Below, in pieces: positions 7,704 to 15,740 of a DNA stretch of 38,097 nt. The DNA is from Lysobacterales bacterium. Lineage in GTDB: Bacteria; Pseudomonadota; Gammaproteobacteria; Xanthomonadales; Marinicellaceae. Numbering within the stretch: the first letter of the stretch is position 1; each line of letters begins with the position of its first letter. The stretch is from positions 1-38,097 of the forward strand of contig JAGRJO010000002.1 in NCBI GenBank assembly GCA_020442725.1. The letters run 5' to 3'. The notes under the pieces were generated by a model. That model searched no databases. It was given only the letters and a program-made list of their open reading frames with translations, and was not told the DNA's origin. Both the position numbers and the translations under genes were made by a program.

Positions 7704-9539
7704 ATGTGTAAAGTAATAAAGGTTCTGTTATTTGGATATTTATCAATATCAATAGTGCAAGCAGATTCACTTAAAGTCCGTGACAGCCAAACTGGTGCAT
7801 TGATTGATGCTGAAATTCTGATTCAATCAATTGATGCCAATGATTTAACTACTGAAGATTTAAGGAATATCAAACTTGGTAAAAAGCCATTGGCTGATAT
7901 TTTAATACTCAATTCAGAAGTTATCTATACACAAAAAACTGCCGTTCAATTATCACCCGGTTCTGATTTTCGTCTGCTTACAGTCTCAGCTGATGGTTAT
8001 AAAACTTTACAAACTTACATAAATGCAAACTCGAATGTTGTGCTTGAGCAAATAATGCTTGATCAATCAGTATATGAGCCGAAATCTAGAAATCTCTGTG
8101 AAGATTCAACTCTCTGTGGTTATATTTATGATAAAAATTCCGGTATGCCTCTGCGCAATGTGGCTATTAGTGTTAATAATGATTCAGATAAAACGGAAAC
8201 TTATACAGATGATTATGGTTTGTTTTATTTTAGTGAAAAATTACCGGAAACTATTGAGATTTTAATACAACAGCAAGGTTATCAATCTCAATTATTGACA
8301 GAGGTTGGTACGGGTTCATCATTGCAAATGGTGATTGACCTCGATGCTGGAAGTGGCATTAAAAAAATAGATATGACACACCCTCTGAAAAAAGGTGGAT
8401 TTAAAGATAGAAACTCTCAATGGGTTAGAGCAAAGCTTTCTCATCAACCAAGTGAATATAACTTACCCGTTATTCTTGAAAGATCATCCGGTGCGGTTTA
8501 TCTTGAACCTCCGGCCAGTATTCGGGTGGGCTTTAGCAGTACAGGCGGAACTTGTTGCGGTTCCAATTGCTCAACCAGTCAGGTTTACTCGCTGGAAACT
8601 TATGTTCAGCGAGGTCTGGATAATGAGTGGATTTCATCGTGGGATTCCGACAGTTTAAAGGCTGGCAGTATTCCATATCGTTCTTACGGTGCATGGCATG
8701 TCATCAATGGCACTTATCCCGGATATGATATTTGTGCCGGACCTTGTTGTCAGGCATTCGGATATACCGGATATTCGTCCACTATGAATGCAGCTGCTGC
8801 TACCAATGGGATAATGCTCGATTTAAACGGAGAATTGGCTCGGTCTGAATATTCAGCCCAAAATAACAGTTGGGATGACCCCAATGACGGATTAAGTTGC
8901 ACGAATGTGGATTTATCTTGTGGTAACGGATATGTTGGTTCTCCATCTGCCGGATGGCCTTGTTTATCCGATTCTTTATCCAGCAATCATGGTTGTTTTG
9001 GACATGGTCGGGGAATGTCGCAATGGGGAACTCAATATCAGGCTTTAAACGGTAGCAGTTTTGCGGATATTGTTGATTTTTACTATAATGCCAATAACAA
9101 TCCCTCAGGCATGCGGAGTCAATTCGCCAGCACCCCGATTCGACTGAACTCCATTGCAATCAGTGATTCTGTTATCAATCAAAATGAACTCTTGACGATT
9201 TATTTTAATATTTTTAACTCAAGTGATACCAACCAACCTTTCGGTCCGGTTTTGCTTGGTGCTAGTCTATATGACGGCGTTGCATATTTTTCAGATCTCG
9301 CCAATGATGTCAGTACTACTGTTAATCAAGCAGGTGTTTCGGTTCTGGACAGACCTTTTCAGTTAGATGCGAGCGTGTTACCTGGAATATATGATTTAAT
9401 AACGGCTCTCTACTTGGATGTTGATGGCAATAATCAAATCTCATCTGCCGATTGGTTGTTGCAAGTATATACTCAAACTGGTGCTCTGGAAGTTTTGGAA
9501 GAAGGTGATTTGATTTTTAGAGATGGGTTTGAGTTATGA
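7704..9539 (+). CDS. Secreted SpoIID/LytB-domain protein with C-terminal DxIFxxGFE tail
   Basis: A 611-residue exported protein with an N-terminal signal peptide (cleavage near VQA, about 20). A carboxypeptidase-regulatory-like beta-sandwich segment lies at about 136-195 (LCGYIYDKNSGMPLRNVAIS). The SpoIID-like domain, about 270-455, has SLETYVQRGLDNEW, SLKAGSIPYRSYGAW and GHGRGMSQWG. E308 occupies the place of the SpoIID catalytic glutamate. SpoIID proteins cleave glycan strands of peptidoglycan. Unlike spore SpoIID, this one is cysteine-rich (CCGSNC, CAGPCC), implying disulfides outside the cytoplasm. A C-terminal beta-rich region of about 130 residues ends in DLIFRDGFEL (602-611). No clear Shine-Dalgarno precedes the ATG. 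Substrate and true role are uncertain. Confidence 0.8.
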   Translation: MCKVIKVLLFGYLSISIVQADSLKVRDSQTGALIDAEILIQSIDANDLTTEDLRNIKLGKKPLADILILNSEVIYTQKTAVQLSPGSDFRLLTVSADGYKTLQTYINANSNVVLEQIMLDQSVYEPKSRNLCEDSTLCGYIYDKNSGMPLRNVAISVNNDSDKTETYTDDYGLFYFSEKLPETIEILIQQQGYQSQLLTEVGTGSSLQMVIDLDAGSGIKKIDMTHPLKKGGFKDRNSQWVRAKLSHQPSEYNLPVILERSSGAVYLEPPASIRVGFSSTGGTCCGSNCSTSQVYSLETYVQRGLDNEWISSWDSDSLKAGSIPYRSYGAWHVINGTYPGYDICAGPCCQAFGYTGYSSTMNAAAATNGIMLDLNGELARSEYSAQNNSWDDPNDGLSCTNVDLSCGNGYVGSPSAGWPCLSDSLSSNHGCFGHGRGMSQWGTQYQALNGSSFADIVDFYYNANNNPSGMRSQFASTPIRLNSIAISDSVINQNELLTIYFNIFNSSDTNQPFGPVLLGASLYDGVAYFSDLANDVSTTVNQAGVSVLDRPFQLDASVLPGIYDLITALYLDVDGNNQISSADWLLQVYTQTGALEVLEEGDLIFRDGFEL

Positions 9540-9543
9540 ATTT

Positions 9544-9590
9544 AAGGAACACAGAGTTTCGCGGAGGAGACACGGAGAATCACGGAGGTA
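9544..9590. repeat. Intergenic CGGAG-type periodic repeat
   Basis: GAG triplets in CACAGAG, CGCGGAG, CACGGAG and CACGGAG recur at 10-11 bp steps directly after the SpoIID-like gene. It is far more GC-rich than its surroundings. It resembles the dispersed 'CACGGAG' elements found between genes of many bacteria, and its layout parallels the element at 7433-7528. Confidence 0.5.
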
Positions 9591-9629
9591 ATCAAATTGT
9601 GGCAGAAATTGTATGTTTCAAAATAATTA

Positions 9630-10460
9630 TTAAAACTCACACAATTTCTCTATTCCTTCCAGTAACCTCATATTCGGATGTGACATCAAGTTAGGTGAAA
9701 TCGTCAGAATTCGATTGTTTTTAACGGCATTAATATCTTTCCATTTCTGCCATTGATTATCTTTTTTTAATGCTATATTGAGAATTACATCCGGATTTTT
9801 GTCGATGACTGATTCAATGTTAATTGGAGCTGATAACGGTTGCATTTCACTAAAAGTATTTTCATATCCGCATATCATTGCTGCTTCACTCAACCAGTGA
9901 GTGCCTGAAACAGTGTAAAGAGGTTGGTGATAAGTTTCGATAAAGATATTTCTTTGGGGCTTGAATTGGTTTTTGTGCTTGTTGATGACTGAATGAAAAA
10001 GATTGATATTTTGCTGAGCTATAGATTCAGTACCTGCAATTTTGGCAATTTGCTCAATGGTTCGCGGTATATCTGCTAACTTTTGGATTTCTATCTCTAA
10101 CACATTTAAACCCAGAGATTTTAGTTTGTGAATCACACTGGCAGGATTTCCATCCTTCCAGACGAATACATAATCAGGTTTGAGTGAAATTATTTTTTCG
10201 TAATCAACTTTAAAAGCATCGCCGACACCTTCGATTATTTTTTCAGACTCAAGTTGAGTATATGACACGATTCCTACAAGTGAATCGAGTGCACCGGCAG
10301 ATTCGGCAAGTTCCGCAAGGTGTGGAGCCAGAGCAATCATTCGGACGTTGGATCGAGTGTCAATAACATCACTTGTTTCAGAACAGGATGCCATAAAACT
10401 GATGAACAGTAATAAAGAAAGCCGGTACAGAACCGGCTTTGATTTTTTGTTTTTCAACAT
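9630..10460 (-). CDS. BtuF-like periplasmic substrate-binding lipoprotein
   Basis: A 276-residue protein of the TroA/BtuF helical-backbone binding-protein class, which delivers cobalamin, haem or iron chelates to ABC importers. The N-terminus is a lipoprotein signal (LSLLLFISFMASC, lipid cysteine C26). The body has the family's RMIALAPHLAELAESAGA, KPDYVFVW and IESVIDKNPDVIL segments. Corrinoid is the likeliest ligand by resemblance to BtuF, but specificity cannot be read from sequence. No permease or ATPase gene lies nearby, so the transporter must be encoded elsewhere. The start is 4 bp after the stop of the upstream secreted-protein gene, implying co-transcription. A terminator-like hairpin lies inside codons 7-15. 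Confidence 0.75.
   Translation of the reverse strand: MLKNKKSKPVLYRLSLLLFISFMASCSETSDVIDTRSNVRMIALAPHLAELAESAGALDSLVGIVSYTQLESEKIIEGVGDAFKVDYEKIISLKPDYVFVWKDGNPASVIHKLKSLGLNVLEIEIQKLADIPRTIEQIAKIAGTESIAQQNINLFHSVINKHKNQFKPQRNIFIETYHQPLYTVSGTHWLSEAAMICGYENTFSEMQPLSAPINIESVIDKNPDVILNIALKKDNQWQKWKDINAVKNNRILTISPNLMSHPNMRLLEGIEKLCEF
10413..10440 (-). terminator. Terminator-like hairpin inside the 5' end of the BtuF-like gene
   Basis: Read on the minus strand, AAAGCCGGT, a 5-nt loop and ACCGGCTTT form a perfect 9-bp stem followed by TTTCTTTATT. It lies just after the stop of the gene at 10465-11370 and within the first codons of the lipoprotein gene. It could stop part of the transcription between the two. 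The T run is interrupted, so termination strength is uncertain. Confidence 0.45.
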
Positions 10461-10464
10461 GAGT

Positions 10465-11370
10465 TTAGCGATAATCTTCGATTAATTCTTCAAAAGCATC
10501 ATCAATTTCACCGGGTGAAGACATTAATTTAGTGAACCCGTGTGCTCCTGTCATTGGTAGGTCAGGGAAGTAAAGCGCCATTCTGAATTTCATGTGCAAT
10601 GCTTCGACTTCGTTGTTGTTAACAAGTATTTCATACGGAAAGTAAGCAGTTTTAGCCGGACGTTCAAAATCAACAATGCTCATTTGGTATTTTTCATCCA
10701 GATCTTCTTCATCTTCGTCTTTTCCGGTAGCTTTCATCTGCACGCCAAACAATGTCATATTAGTTCCCGGAATTTCCAGTTTATAAACTAAAGACAATGG
10801 ATCACCTTCTGTATTCAGACGTTTCTCCACTTCGCTGACAGCTTGTTCATACGAATCATACTCATCATATTCATAAGGGTCATCGAAGTAGGGCATAGAA
10901 AACATATAATGATATTTTTTCAGTTTTTTAGCGGTCAATCCTTCTTCTGAACCAAATTCTTTAATATATCCTAAGGTTTCCCTGAGTTTGTTGTCAACTT
11001 CGGCTAGCGAGCCTTTTAACCAATAGGCTTTTTCAAAATACAGCGGATTGGCATAACTAACTTCAACTTCTTCTCCGTGTTTGCTTACAGAGATTCTTTG
11101 CGGAGCTCCGTAGGCTCCTCTTTTTGACATGGATGCGACTTTGAGAGCTTCATCATTAGTGACAATCAGCAATGTATGATCGGCAAATGGAGAATATTCT
11201 CCAATCACAGTAAAACCGGCATTTTCAAGATTGCTGCGGGTCTTTTCTAATGTTTCTGTGAAATCAGCAGGTTCAGTTGATGCCAACACAAAAGGTTTGA
11301 ATGTTTGTTCAGCCTGAGCTGTTGTTGCTATAAGAACAGCCAATAACATTAGTTTTGATAATAATTTCAT
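10465..11370 (-). CDS. Secreted protein of unknown function (possible DUF302-like N-terminal half)
   Basis: A 301-residue protein with a clear signal peptide (MKLLSKLMLLAVLIATTAQA). Residues about 30-80 (NLENAGFTVIGEYSPFADH, TLLIVTNDEALKVAS) faintly recall DUF302-type domains; I do not claim membership. The middle is acidic and tyrosine-rich (YFDDPYEYDEYDSYEQA) and so is a later stretch (GKDEDEEDLDEKY). No cysteines, metal motif or catalytic site is evident. It is the first gene of a two-gene minus-strand unit with the BtuF-like lipoprotein and is divergent from two cytochrome c genes. This hints at a shared envelope or redox setting, but that is inference. Function unknown. Confidence 0.65.
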   Translation of the reverse strand: MKLLSKLMLLAVLIATTAQAEQTFKPFVLASTEPADFTETLEKTRSNLENAGFTVIGEYSPFADHTLLIVTNDEALKVASMSKRGAYGAPQRISVSKHGEEVEVSYANPLYFEKAYWLKGSLAEVDNKLRETLGYIKEFGSEEGLTAKKLKKYHYMFSMPYFDDPYEYDEYDSYEQAVSEVEKRLNTEGDPLSLVYKLEIPGTNMTLFGVQMKATGKDEDEEDLDEKYQMSIVDFERPAKTAYFPYEILVNNNEVEALHMKFRMALYFPDLPMTGAHGFTKLMSSPGEIDDAFEELIEDYR

Positions 11371-11511
11371 TAAAATTTCTCAATATGGTTTTCGACATTC
11401 TATATTTAAGCGCTGGTAAATGTCTATTTTTTCATTATATTAATGTTTTCTAATATAAATACAATTGTTCAGAAAATGTTATTCAATCGTGAAAATTTGA
11501 TTTTATCAATG

Positions 11512-11517
11512 TATAAT
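11512..11517 (+). promoter_or_regulatory. -10 element (TATAAT) for the cytochrome c pair
   Basis: A consensus TATAAT lies 28 bp before the first cytochrome ATG in the divergent gap. No good -35 hexamer stands 16-18 bp upstream, so it may depend on an activator. A GAGGG ribosome binding site follows at 11537-11541. Confidence 0.45.
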
Positions 11518-11545
11518 CCTGCAAAACTAAAAATCTGAGGGTAGA

Positions 11546-11857
11546 ATGAAAAGATTACTATTAGTATCATTTTTAATGATGTGTGCAGGACAGGTTTTTG
11601 CTGCTGGAGATGCAGTCAATGGGAAAGCTTTGTCTTATACTTGCACAGGATGTCATGGAATCAAAAATTATATGAATGCATATCCTGTCTATCATGTTCC
11701 TAAATTGGGCGGACAAAACGAGGGATATATTGCAGCGGCATTGAAGGCTTATCGTTCCGGTGAGCGTTCTCATCCAACTATGAAAGCTCAGGCCGGTAGC
11801 TTATCAGATCAGGATATTGCTGATATCGCTTCTTACTTCGCATCTTTAAATAAATAG
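11546..11857 (+). CDS. Periplasmic monohaem class I cytochrome c
   Basis: A 103-residue exported cytochrome. The signal peptide ends near VFA (about 19). The haem site is CTGCH (C33, C36, H37) and M79 in SHPTMKAQ is the likely distal ligand, as in cytochrome c553/c4-type domains (SDQDIADIASYFASL at the end). It would carry electrons in the periplasm, for example to a terminal oxidase; its partners are not in the window. The second cytochrome gene begins 9 bp downstream, so the two are one unit and together mimic the two halves of a dihaem c4. Confidence 0.9.
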   Translation: MKRLLLVSFLMMCAGQVFAAGDAVNGKALSYTCTGCHGIKNYMNAYPVYHVPKLGGQNEGYIAAALKAYRSGERSHPTMKAQAGSLSDQDIADIASYFASLNK

Positions 11858-11866
11858 GGGAAAATC

Positions 11867-12223
11867 ATGAAAAATATTAAAACACTAATGTTGTTGGTTT
11901 TAGGCTTATTTGTTTCTTCAGGTGTGCTGGCAAAAGGTGATAACTTGAGTGGCGATAAAGCCAAAGGTGAAGAGAAAGTTAAGCAAGTTTGCCAATCTTG
12001 TCATGGTATGGACGGACAAGGTATCAATGACACTTATCCAAAATTATCAGGTCAATTTGCTGATTATATGATTCAGGCATTAAGTGACTATAAATCCGGC
12101 GCCAGAAAAAACCCTATCATGTCCGGTTTTGCTGCAACACTAACTGATGAAGATATTGTCAATGTTGCTACTTATTATTCATCGTTGACAGAAAAAAGGT
12201 TGACAGATTTATCTATCAAATAA
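11867..12223 (+). CDS. Periplasmic monohaem class I cytochrome c (second of pair)
   Basis: A 118-residue exported cytochrome. The signal peptide ends near LAK (about 23). The haem motif is CQSCH (C42, C45, H46) and M85 in NPIMSGF is the likely distal ligand, followed by the C-terminal helix TDEDIVNVATYYSSL. It is similar in plan to its upstream neighbour, probably an old duplication. GGGG lies before the ATG. A terminator follows at 12250. Function is periplasmic electron transfer. Confidence 0.9.
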   Translation: MKNIKTLMLLVLGLFVSSGVLAKGDNLSGDKAKGEEKVKQVCQSCHGMDGQGINDTYPKLSGQFADYMIQALSDYKSGARKNPIMSGFAATLTDEDIVNVATYYSSLTEKRLTDLSIK

Positions 12224-12249
12224 AAAATCTTAGACTGATTAAGAAATCA

Positions 12250-12276
12250 AAGCCTGTGTTCATCACGGGCTTTTTT
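12250..12276 (+). terminator. Rho-independent terminator after the cytochrome c pair
   Basis: AAGCCTGTG and CACGGGCTT form a 9-bp stem with one G-U pair and a 5-nt loop, followed by a T run at 12271-12276. Confidence 0.85.
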
Positions 12277-12320
12277 ATTCGTGAAAGGAACAAATAGATT
12301 GAGCTACTGTCAGAAATTTT

Positions 12321-13019
12321 ATGAAGTATTTTATTGTTCTCCTGTTTTTATCATTTTCCATAATGTCGCAAGTAATTCCAGAAAGCTCACGTTCCAAAGC
12401 CGCAGTTGATAAATACACGCCATTATTACAAACGGAATTTACACAAAAAGGATTGCAATTGGGACGACCGGTTTTTATCCGAATTTTTAAACAAGAAGCC
12501 AAATTGGAAATCTGGGTGCAAAATAATTCTCGATTTGAGTTATTTAATACTTATCCGATTTGTACATTTGGGTTCGGTGGTTTGGGACCCAAGCAATCCG
12601 AAGGTGATGGCATGGCTCCTGAAGGGTTTTATTTTGTAACTCCTCAACAATTAAATCCATACAGTAGTTACCATTTATCATTTAACTTGGGGTACCCCAA
12701 TGCTTTTGATCGTGCGTATGGGCGAACGGGAAGCGCATTGATGGTTCACGGTGATTGTGTGTCCATTGGATGTTATGCCATGACAGATGATAAAATTGAA
12801 GAGATATACACCATAGTCCATTCTGCTTTAAACAATGGTCAATCATTTTTTCGAGTGCATATTTTTCCTTTCAAAATGTCCGATGAAAACCTGCAAAAGC
12901 ATTCCAATAACCAATGGTACACTTTTTGGCAAAATCTGAAACAAGGATATGATTACTTTGAAGAAAAAAGATATCCCCCCAATGTGACTGTTGAATCCAA
13001 GAATTATATTTTCGAATAA
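12321..13019 (+). CDS. YafK-like L,D-transpeptidase family protein
   Basis: A 232-residue exported protein with a signal peptide (MKYFIVLLFLSFSIMS). The catalytic signature HGDCVSIGCYAM lies at 143-154, with H143 and the nucleophile C151, in the form typical of the YafK subgroup. In E. coli YafK (DpaA/LdtF) cuts or regulates the attachment of Braun's lipoprotein to peptidoglycan and does not form cross-links. The same role here is inferred from the motif. It follows the cytochrome terminator and lacks a clear Shine-Dalgarno. It converges on pyruvate kinase with 1 bp between stop codons, so transcripts from the two strands must run into each other. Confidence 0.85.
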   Translation: MKYFIVLLFLSFSIMSQVIPESSRSKAAVDKYTPLLQTEFTQKGLQLGRPVFIRIFKQEAKLEIWVQNNSRFELFNTYPICTFGFGGLGPKQSEGDGMAPEGFYFVTPQQLNPYSSYHLSFNLGYPNAFDRAYGRTGSALMVHGDCVSIGCYAMTDDKIEEIYTIVHSALNNGQSFFRVHIFPFKMSDENLQKHSNNQWYTFWQNLKQGYDYFEEKRYPPNVTVESKNYIFE

Positions 13020-13020
13020 G

Positions 13021-14445
13021 CTATTTCAACTTTTCAACCCTGATAACATTCGTTGTGCCTGATTTTCCAAAAGGAACACCGGCGGTGATAACATAACGCT
13101 CGCCAACTTTTGCGGCATCGCATTTGCGAATAATTGCCTCAGAAATATCGACCATTTCACTGGTATTGTTGGCATCCGGTGAGAGCATCGGGTGAATTCC
13201 CCAGCTGAGTGCTAATTGCTGACAGGATTTTAATTTTGGCGAAATGGCAATGACATTGGTTTGAATTCTGTTGCGAGCGACACGCAGAGCTGTTGCTCCG
13301 GAACTGCTGAAACAAACCATGACTTTTGCTTTGATATTACTGGCAATATTACACGCTGCTGATGCAACCGCATCCGGAGTGGTTTCCTCAGTATCCAATG
13401 TTCTTTCCTGCATACGAACAATGTATTCCATGTCGTTCTCAACGGTGTTAGCAATTTTTCTCATGGTGCTGACAGCTTCTATGGGATAAGTTCCAACCGC
13501 GGTTTCGGCTGATAACATGATGGCATCAGTTCCGTCAAATATGGCATTGGCAACATCACTGGCTTCTGCTCGTGTTGGAATCGGGTTGTCAATCATGCTT
13601 TCCAGCATTTGAGTGGCAGTAATAACCGGTTTACCCGCTTGTCTGGAAAGGCGAATGAGCTTTTTCTGCAACATGGGGACTTCTTGAGGAGATAATTCAA
13701 CTCCCAAATCACCACGTGCCACCATGATGCCATCGGCAATTTTTAGAATTTCATCAAAATTCTTAATCGCACTTGGTTTTTCAATTTTTGCCATGAGTTT
13801 GGCATCGGAACCATGAAGTTTGAGATAATGTCTGGCGAGAAGTAAATCTTCCGGTTTTCTGACAAAGCTGAGTGCAACCCAATCGACACCAAGTGCCACG
13901 CCATACTCTAAATCTTCAATATCTTTTTTGGTGAGGGCAGCGACCGATAGGTCTGCGGATGGAATGTTGATTCCTTTATTGTCTGAAAGTTTGCCGCCAA
14001 CAATGACTTTGGTATTAATGTCAGAGTTTTCGATTTTTGTTACAATAACCTTAAGTTTGCCGTCATCCAGCAACAATTCATCTCCTTCTTTGACGTCTTT
14101 GTACAAATCTTTATAACTGACGCAGGCGCGCTCAGCATTGCCTATGCAATCATCTGAACAAGAGAGTATAAATGAGTCATTTTCAACTAATTTAATTTTT
14201 CCTTTTTCAAATTTTCCAATGCGTATTTTAGGACCTTGCAAATCTAGCAAAATTCCTACGACTTGTTTCAGTTCATCAGCAGCGGATCGGATGGCATCAT
14301 AGCTTTTTTTGTGTTGTTCGTGAGAGCCATGAGAGAAGTTGAGTCGAAAGACATTGACCCCGGCTTCGATTAATTCCTTTATTTTTCTTGGGTTGTTGCT
14401 CACCGGACCTAATGTGGCGACGATTTTTGTTTTGTGTTTTATCAC
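13021..14445 (-). CDS. pyk: Pyruvate kinase
   Basis: Converts phosphoenolpyruvate and ADP to pyruvate and ATP in glycolysis. The order of motifs is complete: TKIVATLGP, NVFRLNFSHG, DLQGPKIRIG, the domain B region, VDWVALSFVR, MAKIEKP, GIMVARGDLGVEL and ITATQMLESMI, then the C-terminal regulatory domain. Two starts are possible. ATG at 14493 adds 16 residues unlike pyruvate kinases and has no ribosome site. GTG at 14443-14445 gives 474 residues beginning VIKHKTKIVATLGP, has AGGA 5 nt upstream, and fits the family's usual N-terminus, so I prefer it. Cytoplasmic. Confidence 0.94.
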   Translation of the reverse strand: MIKHKTKIVATLGPVSNNPRKIKELIEAGVNVFRLNFSHGSHEQHKKSYDAIRSAADELKQVVGILLDLQGPKIRIGKFEKGKIKLVENDSFILSCSDDCIGNAERACVSYKDLYKDVKEGDELLLDDGKLKVIVTKIENSDINTKVIVGGKLSDNKGINIPSADLSVAALTKKDIEDLEYGVALGVDWVALSFVRKPEDLLLARHYLKLHGSDAKLMAKIEKPSAIKNFDEILKIADGIMVARGDLGVELSPQEVPMLQKKLIRLSRQAGKPVITATQMLESMIDNPIPTRAEASDVANAIFDGTDAIMLSAETAVGTYPIEAVSTMRKIANTVENDMEYIVRMQERTLDTEETTPDAVASAACNIASNIKAKVMVCFSSSGATALRVARNRIQTNVIAISPKLKSCQQLALSWGIHPMLSPDANNTSEMVDISEAIIRKCDAAKVGERYVITAGVPFGKSGTTNVIRVEKLK

Positions 14446-14564
14446 TTTAATCCTGTTAGATTGAGTATTTGTAAATTCGGATAATTTAAACATTTTCGTA
14501 ATGGTTTGTTAAGAAATTAATGATTTATAATCATTTAATAATATCAACAAGAGGCTTACTTAAG

Positions 14565-14624
14565 ATGAATGAAATATTTTGCAATGTATGTGACTCTGCT
14601 GTTAAACTGACAATTTTTAAATAG
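14565..14624 (+). CDS. Possible 19-residue leader peptide with CxxC
   Basis: An ATG with AAGAGG 10 nt upstream opens a 19-codon frame (MNEIFCNVCDSAVKLTIFK) ending 9 bp before the zinc-ribbon gene. It contains one CxxC, like the first half of the zinc ribbon encoded next. It may be a leader peptide, a decayed gene end, or chance. Confidence 0.25.
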   Translation: MNEIFCNVCDSAVKLTIFK

Positions 14625-14633
14625 CGGTACTAA

Positions 14634-14996
14634 ATGGCATTAATTAATTGTCCTTCATGTAAGCAGAGAATTTCAGATAAGTCTGAAAAATGTCCCGAAT
14701 GTGGTTTTTCCTTTAATTTAAACAAGGAAGAGATGGAACGTCTCAAGGTCATCAAATATCGTGATTATCGCGATAAGATGTATCGATTCAAAATGCTGAC
14801 ATTTTTTGCTGTTGCAATTGCTTTGGTAGGAGTTGTGCCAATGGTCTGGGATTATGCACGTGCGATTGATTATGGATTTAATGCGGTGATAATCAATCAT
14901 TGGGGAGTTTATTTCGCAGTCGCCGGTTTTTTATTTTATGTTTTGATAAGAATCTTTATGGTGATTGTAAAAAGGAACTACAAGCAATCCAAATAA
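14634..14996 (+). CDS. Zinc-ribbon membrane protein of unknown function
   Basis: A 120-residue protein. A zinc ribbon at 6-23 (CPSC...CPECG; C6, C9, C20, C23) is followed by a charged stretch and two hydrophobic segments at about 53-72 and 90-110. The ribbon would face the cytoplasm. Small proteins of this plan are widespread and mostly uncharacterised. It converges on the DUF2937-like gene with 14 bp between stops. No function is assigned. Confidence 0.75.
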   Translation: MALINCPSCKQRISDKSEKCPECGFSFNLNKEEMERLKVIKYRDYRDKMYRFKMLTFFAVAIALVGVVPMVWDYARAIDYGFNAVIINHWGVYFAVAGFLFYVLIRIFMVIVKRNYKQSK

Positions 14997-15010
14997 TTGA
15001 TTTTTAATTG

Positions 15011-15541
15011 TTAGCTGGCAAAGGTTCGGCTTCTTTTTAATTGTCTTTTTTGAATCATTTTCTTAGGAAGAAAAATCACCCCGTTAAAAAACATGCTAAA
15101 TAATATTCCGCCAAATAAGCCATATACAAAGGTCCAGAGGTTGAGAGGCACTCCGGGCTGAAATGATTTCAATGTGCCTTTTGCTAAATCAAAACGTGTA
15201 TGCGTTGTCAGAAATAGTATTTTTTTGAATAAGCCCTCGGTTTCGAGCACATTGAGTTCTTCTTTTAAATCTCTAACATCAAGTTGAACTTCTTCAATGT
15301 TTTCTCCTGTTTTTCGTATCGCTTCATCTTTTGAGTTTTTAAAGCTCTCAATCAATTTTTGAATGTTTCCGTCATAGCCATTTGTAGCAATTGACAGATA
15401 TTTGTCTAGTTGCTGATTTTGTGATTCGGAATACCCGCCAACTCTTTGTGTGTATTGATCAATAAAATGAGGGAGTTGAAGAAACAGAATAACCCCGGTG
15501 GCGAAAAATATTTTATCAACAAGCTGTTTGATTAAGTTCAT
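15011..15541 (-). CDS. DUF2937-like inner-membrane protein
   Basis: A 176-residue protein with an N-terminal hydrophobic segment (FFATGVILFLQLPHFIDQYTQRVGG) and a second near the C-terminus (FVYGLFGGILFSMFFNGVIF). Between them lies a charged helical stretch with coiled-coil character (EEVQLDVRDLKEELNVLE). The LQLPHFIDQYTQRVGG block is what I associate with DUF2937. The ATG at 15541 is chosen because family members begin close to the first membrane segment. An upstream ATG at 15571 would add ten residues, and neither has a good ribosome site. The basic tail (KKMIQKRQLKRSR) suggests a cytoplasmic C-terminus. Function unknown. Confidence 0.7.
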   Translation of the reverse strand: MNLIKQLVDKIFFATGVILFLQLPHFIDQYTQRVGGYSESQNQQLDKYLSIATNGYDGNIQKLIESFKNSKDEAIRKTGENIEEVQLDVRDLKEELNVLETEGLFKKILFLTTHTRFDLAKGTLKSFQPGVPLNLWTFVYGLFGGILFSMFFNGVIFLPKKMIQKRQLKRSRTFAS

Positions 15542-15707
15542 TCTACAATTGTTAAATCCAGTGTTATTCAAAATAACATAAACTTTAAAAAAACTCCATC
15601 AATTGCGATGACGGCTTGGTAAACTCATCGACACCATTGTTAATGAAAATGTTCGTTTTATTTTTTGGATGAATAAAATTTATTAAAAAGATTAATTAAT
15701 TTCATGC

Positions 15708-15735
15708 TTGACTTGATTTTTTTGCCTGCTATATT
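15708..15735 (+). promoter_or_regulatory. Sigma-70-like promoter of the TonB-dependent receptor gene
   Basis: TTGACT (15708-15713), 16 bp, then TATATT (15730-15735). The predicted start of transcription, near 15742, falls on the first bases of the palindrome at 15741, leaving a leader of about 70 nt. Confidence 0.65.
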
Positions 15736-15740
15736 TACTG

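Noticed and set aside
9630-10460. Complete vitamin B12 import operon
   Set aside because: Only a BtuF-like binding protein is present. Neither permease nor ATPase genes are nearby, and I could not make out a cobalamin riboswitch.
15606-15630. CGATGA/TCATCG inverted repeat before the receptor promoter
   Set aside because: The arms are 6 bp with a 13-nt loop, which is expected by chance in a gap of this size.
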